NCBI GenBank assembly: GCA_900314565.1
Contig: OMVU01000016.1
Coordinates: 54,802-118,801, forward strand
Length of the DNA stretch: 64,000 nucleotides
Origin: an uncultured Eubacteriales bacterium
GTDB taxonomy: Bacteria > Bacillota > Clostridia > Lachnospirales > Lachnospiraceae
Direction: 5' to 3'
The position numbers and the translations under genes were made by a program. The stretch's first letter is position 1. Every line of letters begins with the position of its first letter. The notes under the pieces are model-generated. The model saw only the letters and a program-made list of their open reading frames with translations. It made no database searches and was not told the DNA's origin. Positions 59,991 through 64,000 of the stretch are shown here, one piece after another.

Positions 59991-61979
59991 TTGAAAAGGA
60001 TCCTTGTATTTTTCCTGACCGGTCTGCTTGCGGTTACTCCGTGTGTACCGGCATACGCGGCGGGATATGAGGAGGCACCTGATCTGGCAGAGGCAGAGGC
60101 CGGATCAGTGACAGATGGGGAACTGTCAGTGTCAGAGACTGCCGGATCGGATACCGAAAATCAGGTGACCGCGGGAGATTCCGCGGGAAGAGAGACAGAG
60201 GGAGCGGTATCCGGAAGAGGGGATGCTGGGACGATGGAAGGTGCGGACGCAGCAGCCTCAGGGAACACGGAAAGCACCGCTGCGCGTAAGAACGCGGCGG
60301 CCGACGGCTCCAGCGGCTCAGGCGAAGGGGAGAGCGGGGAGGAACTTTTCGCAGGCCCATGGCCCATGGATCCGGAGGATGGCGGCGTTTATTATATCCA
60401 CTGCGCGGGTGATATGAACGCGGTCCTGGATATTGAAGGTGCGAGCCTTGCCAACAGAGGAAACCTTCAGCTTTACGGAATCAATTATACGGAAGCGCAG
60501 CTGTTCACGGTAATGAAGCTCGCGAACGGGAATCTTGTCTTTTTTAACCACAAGAGCGGCAAGGTCCTGGATGTCGAAGGCGGGGAGACCGGGGACGGGA
60601 CGAATGTCAGCCAGTTCGAGTGGGACGGGTCGGATACGCAGCAGTGGCAGGCCGCGAAGAATGAAGACGGGAGCTATGTGCTGTGGAATGCCGGCAGGCC
60701 GGAACTTGTTCTGGACGGCGGCGGATCATTTGCTGACGGAACGAATCTGGGACTTTACAAGTACAACGGGACAACGGCTCAGTCTTTTGTATTTGAGGAG
60801 GCACAGGTAAAGGATCTCAGCGGCTCAATTGTCCTGCGTCCGCTGAAAGGATCGAAGATGGCTGTTTCCGCCGGAGAAGATTCTTCACTGGCGGTTGATA
60901 ATTATTCCGACGATAATGCAATACATTTTGAAATGACTCTGTATTGGGGCGGATACTATACGATCCGGAATCAGATGAATGAACAGGTCATTGAGGCATC
61001 CGACCGGGATGTGGCACAGGAGTCCTCAATAATCCTGGGAGAGATGAACGGATCGGACGCACAGCTCTGGAAGCCGGTGCGGAACGAAGACGGTTCCTAC
61101 ACCTTCTTTTCGAAGCTTCGGAGCGATCTGGTCATGGAGACGGCCGATTCTTACCCGTATGTCGGGTCTGTACTGAGGCTCGCTGAGTATGACGGACAGA
61201 ACAATGAGCGGTTCAAGATCTCCACGATCGAGGTCACGCCGACGCTGTTTCCCGGAATGGTCTTTTCGCTCGCTTCGCTCCTGAATACTGATTATGTGCT
61301 CGATGTCTTCGAAGGATCCTCCGCCGACGGAGCGAACATCGGGTTGTTTCCTGGAAATAACACAGATGCACAGAAGATCACCCTTGAGACTGCAGAAGGG
61401 GTAGATGGACAATTTTTCCGCCTGAAGACGGCATATGGGAAGTATATAACGGTATCCGGCGAGAGCGCGGAGCCCGGCGCGAACATTATACAGGATTCGG
61501 CAAAGGATCTTCCTGGCCAGTACTGGTATCCTGACGCGAACGCCGACGGGTCCTATACATTACGCTCCGCGCTGGATCAGGATTATGTACTCAGCACAGC
61601 TTATAATGCGGGCGGGTCCGGCACAAATATTGAACTGTATCCTTTCAACGGTTCTGCGGGTCAGAAGTGGCATCTTGCGTCCATGTATGTAACATACTGT
61701 CAGGTCACTGCTGACAGGAGTCATATCGTGATCAGGGCGACAGGGCATACACCTTCCTCTGATGACGGTCAGGTATATCTTTTTGCAGTGGCTCCGTACA
61801 GCCAGAATACAGCCGGATACGAACCGGTCGCATCCGGCCAGCTGGGAGACCGTATCGCTCTGAGCGTTCCTTACGCCGGGGATGATGATGCGGGCCTTTC
61901 CGGAAAGAAATTCTATCTCGCCGTTCTCGACGGAGGAATCTATCATGTGGTAAGCAACGGCTGCATGGCAGCGGGATAA
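59991..61979 (+). CDS. Secreted protein with ricin-type beta-trefoil lectin domains
   Basis: A 662-residue exported protein. The signal peptide ends near PAYA-AG (residue 22); a low-complexity Ala/Ser/Thr/Glu linker runs to about 118; three ricin-B-like regions (about 120-270, 275-415, 420-565) follow with QxW-type motifs such as TQQWQAAKNEDGSY, AQLWKPVRNEDGSY and QKWHLAS. The last 95 residues (DGQVYLFAVAPYSQNTAGYEP to YHVVSN) resemble the opening of DUF5722 glycosidase-like proteins but stop soon after. TTG 59991 follows AAGGAGGGG. It probably binds surface or host glycans. Confidence 0.82.
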   Translation: MKRILVFFLTGLLAVTPCVPAYAAGYEEAPDLAEAEAGSVTDGELSVSETAGSDTENQVTAGDSAGRETEGAVSGRGDAGTMEGADAAASGNTESTAARKNAAADGSSGSGEGESGEELFAGPWPMDPEDGGVYYIHCAGDMNAVLDIEGASLANRGNLQLYGINYTEAQLFTVMKLANGNLVFFNHKSGKVLDVEGGETGDGTNVSQFEWDGSDTQQWQAAKNEDGSYVLWNAGRPELVLDGGGSFADGTNLGLYKYNGTTAQSFVFEEAQVKDLSGSIVLRPLKGSKMAVSAGEDSSLAVDNYSDDNAIHFEMTLYWGGYYTIRNQMNEQVIEASDRDVAQESSIILGEMNGSDAQLWKPVRNEDGSYTFFSKLRSDLVMETADSYPYVGSVLRLAEYDGQNNERFKISTIEVTPTLFPGMVFSLASLLNTDYVLDVFEGSSADGANIGLFPGNNTDAQKITLETAEGVDGQFFRLKTAYGKYITVSGESAEPGANIIQDSAKDLPGQYWYPDANADGSYTLRSALDQDYVLSTAYNAGGSGTNIELYPFNGSAGQKWHLASMYVTYCQVTADRSHIVIRATGHTPSSDDGQVYLFAVAPYSQNTAGYEPVASGQLGDRIALSVPYAGDDDAGLSGKKFYLAVLDGGIYHVVSNGCMAAG

Positions 61980-62040
61980 TACGGCAGGAGGATCGCAGTG
62001 CGATCTTCAAAATGATCGCGCCGACATTCTGCCGCGGCGT

Positions 62041-62092
62041 AAAAAAGGACTGCCCGGGGGTGTTTCATTTCCCCATGCAGTCCTTTTTTCTT
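62041..62092 (+). terminator. Rho-independent terminator after the ricin-lectin gene
   Basis: AAAAAAGGACTGC (62041-62053) pairs with GCAGTCCTTTTTT (62077-62089), then CTTGCC. The stem with A-run and T-run can act on both strands. Confidence 0.9.
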
Positions 62093-62171
62093 GCCTCTTT
62101 GAGAGCTCTGTGGTATTATTTTCTAGCGTTAAAAATGAAAACAGTAATGTTGCAATAAGGAGCATAAGTAA

Positions 62172-62732
62172 ATGGCAGAAATGAAAACGAACACAGGCCT
62201 CGAGGAAGAACTGAAGGTGGATCCTTCGACGCTGCTCGGCCAGTGGAGAAAAAAAGCGTATGATCAGAACACGGATAAGGAAGTTCTGCGCAGATTCTGG
62301 GCGAATTATTTTGATATTGAGAAGGGAATTTACGCAAAGCTGCTCGAAAATCCGGATGAAGTCGTCAGAGGGACAGTCCGTGAACTCGCAGAGAAGTATG
62401 GGATCAGTGTAGAGACCATGGTCGGTTTTCTGGATGGGATCAATGACAGCCTCGTGGAGAAAAATCCGATCGAGACGATGACCGAGGATACCGAAGTAAG
62501 TCTGGGGTTCGATAAAGAGCGTCTTTATAAGAACATGGTCGACGCGCGGGCAGACTGGCTGTACGGGCTTCCTGCCTGGGATGAGATCTTCTCCAAAGAA
62601 AAGCAGCATGAGCTCTTCCTCGAGCAGAGAAAATCCGGGACGATCGTAAAGCCGAAGAAGATCGGCCGCAATGATCCGTGTCCGTGCGGTTCGGGCAAGA
62701 AGTATAAGCAGTGCCACGGCCGCAATAAGTAA
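62172..62732 (+). CDS. SEC-C motif protein
   Basis: A 186-residue soluble protein with a C-terminal zinc-binding SEC-C motif, [19 protein letters not shown] (residues about 164-182), as at the end of SecA. The first 150 residues are helical ([35 protein letters not shown]) and match no enzyme I recognise. The motif binds zinc and, in SecA, contacts SecB or ribosomes; a chaperone- or ribosome-linked role is possible. AAGGAG precedes the ATG. It stands alone between two terminators. Confidence 0.85.
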   Translation: MAEMKTNTGLEEELKVDPSTLLGQWRKKAYDQNTDKEVLRRFWANYFDIEKGIYAKLLENPDEVVRGTVRELAEKYGISVETMVGFLDGINDSLVEKNPIETMTEDTEVSLGFDKERLYKNMVDARADWLYGLPAWDEIFSKEKQHELFLEQRKSGTIVKPKKIGRNDPCPCGSGKKYKQCHGRNK

Positions 62733-62760
62733 AGAACGCAAAAATACCGAGGCGTTCTTG
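62732..62760 (+). repeat. GAACGCC palindrome, family B, copy 4 (loop enlarged)
   Basis: AAGAACGC and GGCGTTCTT separated by an A-rich insert, directly at the SEC-C stop codon. Confidence 0.55.
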
Positions 62761-62775
62761 ATAATGAAGTACAAT

Positions 62776-62816
62776 AAAATGGCAGACACCTGAAATGATG
62801 TCTGCCATTTTTATTC
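62776..62816 (+). terminator. Rho-independent terminator after the SEC-C gene
   Basis: AAAATGGCAGACA (62776-62788) pairs with TGTCTGCCATTTT (62799-62811), followed by TTATTC. Confidence 0.85.
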
Positions 62817-62923
62817 TTCATCGCGCAATACTCGTGTCTTCAGACATGAGATACGCGCGCAAAGTGAAACTCGCCTTCATCGTGAGTACAATCTCGCGAT
62901 GAAGAAACGCTGAGGCGTTCTTG
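62816..62923 (+). repeat. Inverted-repeat segment with family B copy 5
   Basis: CTTCATCGCG (62816-62825) and CGCGATGAAG (62895-62904) form outer arms with partial pairs inside (ACTC/GAGT). The family B half-palindrome GAAACGC-TGA-GGCGTTCTTG (62903-62923) is appended. It lies between the SEC-C gene and the convergent lipoprotein gene; no gene is seen. Confidence 0.55.
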
Positions 62924-62991
62924 AATAAGGCGCCTTCCATTATTTTTCATGATCGCGCGGGACCTCCGATGCGGCAGGACACACGGTCACA

Positions 62992-63675
62992 TCATTTGAC
63001 GGTGACTCTCCAGTAGAGCTCTGTCTCCACAGGACTGTGGGTCAGATCGTCGAAGACAAGGGTCACGTCATTGGACGAGTCTGTCAGAATGTATCCGAGG
63101 ACTGCGGTGCAGGAATCGCCCTTCTCTACCGGCATGGCCTGCGGATTCAGTTCCGGATCATTCGTGTCGAAGAAATACTCCGTGCAGGCTTTGCCTTTGG
63201 AGTCCAGAAGCTTGAAAGAATAATTTCCAAGCATGATGGCGTCAGGCCTTCCGATATTTTTGTAGGTATAGGTGATGCGTACGACCTTGTCTGCGTCCTG
63301 ACCCGGGGAGCGGATGTCTGTGAGCTCGATCGAATTGATCGTAAGCTCGACGTCACCGGTATTGGAATTGTATGTTTCCGCCTTGTCGACCTTCACCTCC
63401 TTAGCATCGTCATCCAGCTTGACATCTGTGCCGGGGAGGACATTTAAGCCCTCGGCCGGATCTGAGCCTGAAGTCGGAGCGTCTGCTATGGGTTTTTCCT
63501 TGAGATAGTCGGGAAGGGAATCTTCGGCGTTCCCCGCAGGATTATTCTCGTCCATCGATTTTGTTGCTGCGCCGGAACCCGTGGAAGCGGTGTCTCCGCC
63601 CTTCTTCCCGCAGCCTGTGAAAAGCATGACTGAGACAAGGGCTGCGGCGACCCATGGATAATACTTATGTGCCAT
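62992..63675 (-). CDS. Putative lipoprotein with DUF4352-like domain
   Basis: A 227-residue lipoprotein: signal peptide with SVMLFTGC lipobox (Cys at about residue 22), a Gly/Ser/Asp-rich linker to about 105, then a beta-sandwich of the DUF4352/DUF5067 kind (VELTINSIELTDIRS, VVRITYTYKNIG, AMPVEKGDSCTAVLGYIL, VTLVFDDL) as seen in many Firmicutes surface lipoproteins. The start at 63675 has AAGGAGGG upstream on the - strand; ATG 63705 is further out and less likely. Role unknown. Confidence 0.82.
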   Translation of the reverse strand: MAHKYYPWVAAALVSVMLFTGCGKKGGDTASTGSGAATKSMDENNPAGNAEDSLPDYLKEKPIADAPTSGSDPAEGLNVLPGTDVKLDDDAKEVKVDKAETYNSNTGDVELTINSIELTDIRSPGQDADKVVRITYTYKNIGRPDAIMLGNYSFKLLDSKGKACTEYFFDTNDPELNPQAMPVEKGDSCTAVLGYILTDSSNDVTLVFDDLTHSPVETELYWRVTVK

Positions 63676-63794
63676 ATCTGGCCCTCCTTTTCGTAAATAA
63701 GACATATGACTTCAAAGCGTCCGGGAAATCACCCTCAGATTCAGAGCGGAGCATCGTCCCGCGCTTCTGCCGACACATCATATTTTGAATGATA

Positions 63795-63823
63795 AGTATA
63801 TCATAAAGAACCGAATTGGGCAA
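63795..63823 (-). promoter_or_regulatory. Probable promoter of the - strand lipoprotein
   Basis: On the - strand, TTGCCC (63823-63818) and TATACT (63800-63795) are 17 bp apart, about 120 bp before the start codon at 63675. Confidence 0.55.
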
Positions 63824-63944
63824 TGGATAGGGAAGAGCCTTGGATCAATGAAAAGTGAAAAAACTGTGACCAAAGGAAAAAGCAAATTTTTATTGAAACC
63901 TATGTCAACCATTTTTGAAAATGTCCCTAAAAATATGTAACATT

Positions 63945-63975
63945 AGCACCGGATCTTTCCGGTGCTTTACTTTTC
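63945..63975 (+). terminator. Hairpin with T-rich tail at the right edge
   Basis: AGCACCGG (63945-63952) pairs with CCGGTGCT (63959-63966) and is followed by TTACTTTTC. No + strand gene ends before it, so it may be an attenuator in the leader of a gene beyond the window. The rest of 63824-64000 shows no gene. Confidence 0.55.
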
Positions 63976-64000
63976 AGGGATTGCCTCGTGGATGATAAAT

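Overview
The window looks like chromosomal DNA of a Lachnospiraceae-type member of the Clostridia (Bacillota). The evidence is a PolC-type replicative polymerase next to ispG, a three-gene set that I associate from memory with Lachnospiraceae (families DUF5717 and DUF5716), LytR-CpsA-Psr and Wzm/Wzt surface-polymer genes, strong AGGAGG ribosome sites and moderately GC-rich third positions. This placement is inference. Nearly every gene lies on the + strand; only 58803-59615 and 62992-63675 are on the - strand. I found no rRNA, tRNA, CRISPR array, phage gene or intact transposase.

Positions 1-27019 form a cell-surface polysaccharide locus. RfbB (cut by the left edge), RfbA, RfbC and RfbD make dTDP-L-rhamnose, and an extra SDR enzyme sits among them. 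Wzm (with an unusual extracytoplasmic N-terminal domain) and Wzt (with a C-terminal glycan-binding-type domain) form the exporter. Then come two RgpF-like proteins, a methyltransferase, a kinase-like protein ending in a coiled coil, and several GT2 glycosyltransferases. The methyltransferase, coiled-coil kinase and extended Wzt together resemble a split version of the WbdD chain-capping ruler of E. coli O9a. YfhO, two further GT2 genes, a polyprenyl-phosphate sugar-1-phosphate transferase, an LCP ligase and a last rhamnosyltransferase-like GT2 complete the locus.

Positions 27223-34589 carry quality-control and signalling genes: an HtrA/DegP protease with a repetitive acidic N-terminus, a ClpX with a diverged RKH loop, a zinc-ribbon protein coupled to a signal-peptidase-II-like protein, a membrane spermidine-synthase-like protein and a lone receiver protein. 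Positions 34670-40054 hold a second polysaccharide module behind a perfect consensus promoter: a GtrB-like glycosyltransferase, two GtrII-like membrane glycosyltransferases and an acyltransferase.

Positions 40335-64000 are mostly housekeeping (malQ, thyA, ispG, polC, purB, a PLP aminotransferase). They also hold the DUF5717 / degenerate Hsp70-like / TPR operon, a membrane HAD protein, a secreted ricin-lectin protein, a SEC-C protein and two lipoproteins. The PolC exonuclease domain has lost all five catalytic residues.

The intergenic DNA is rich in dispersed palindromic repeats. One family of 85-247 bp nested palindromes (six copies, one a remnant) ends 24-32 bp before a start codon in five cases. 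Others are a 22-bp GAACGCC palindrome, a roughly 69-bp composite element, two smaller families and a single palindrome of about 205 bp.
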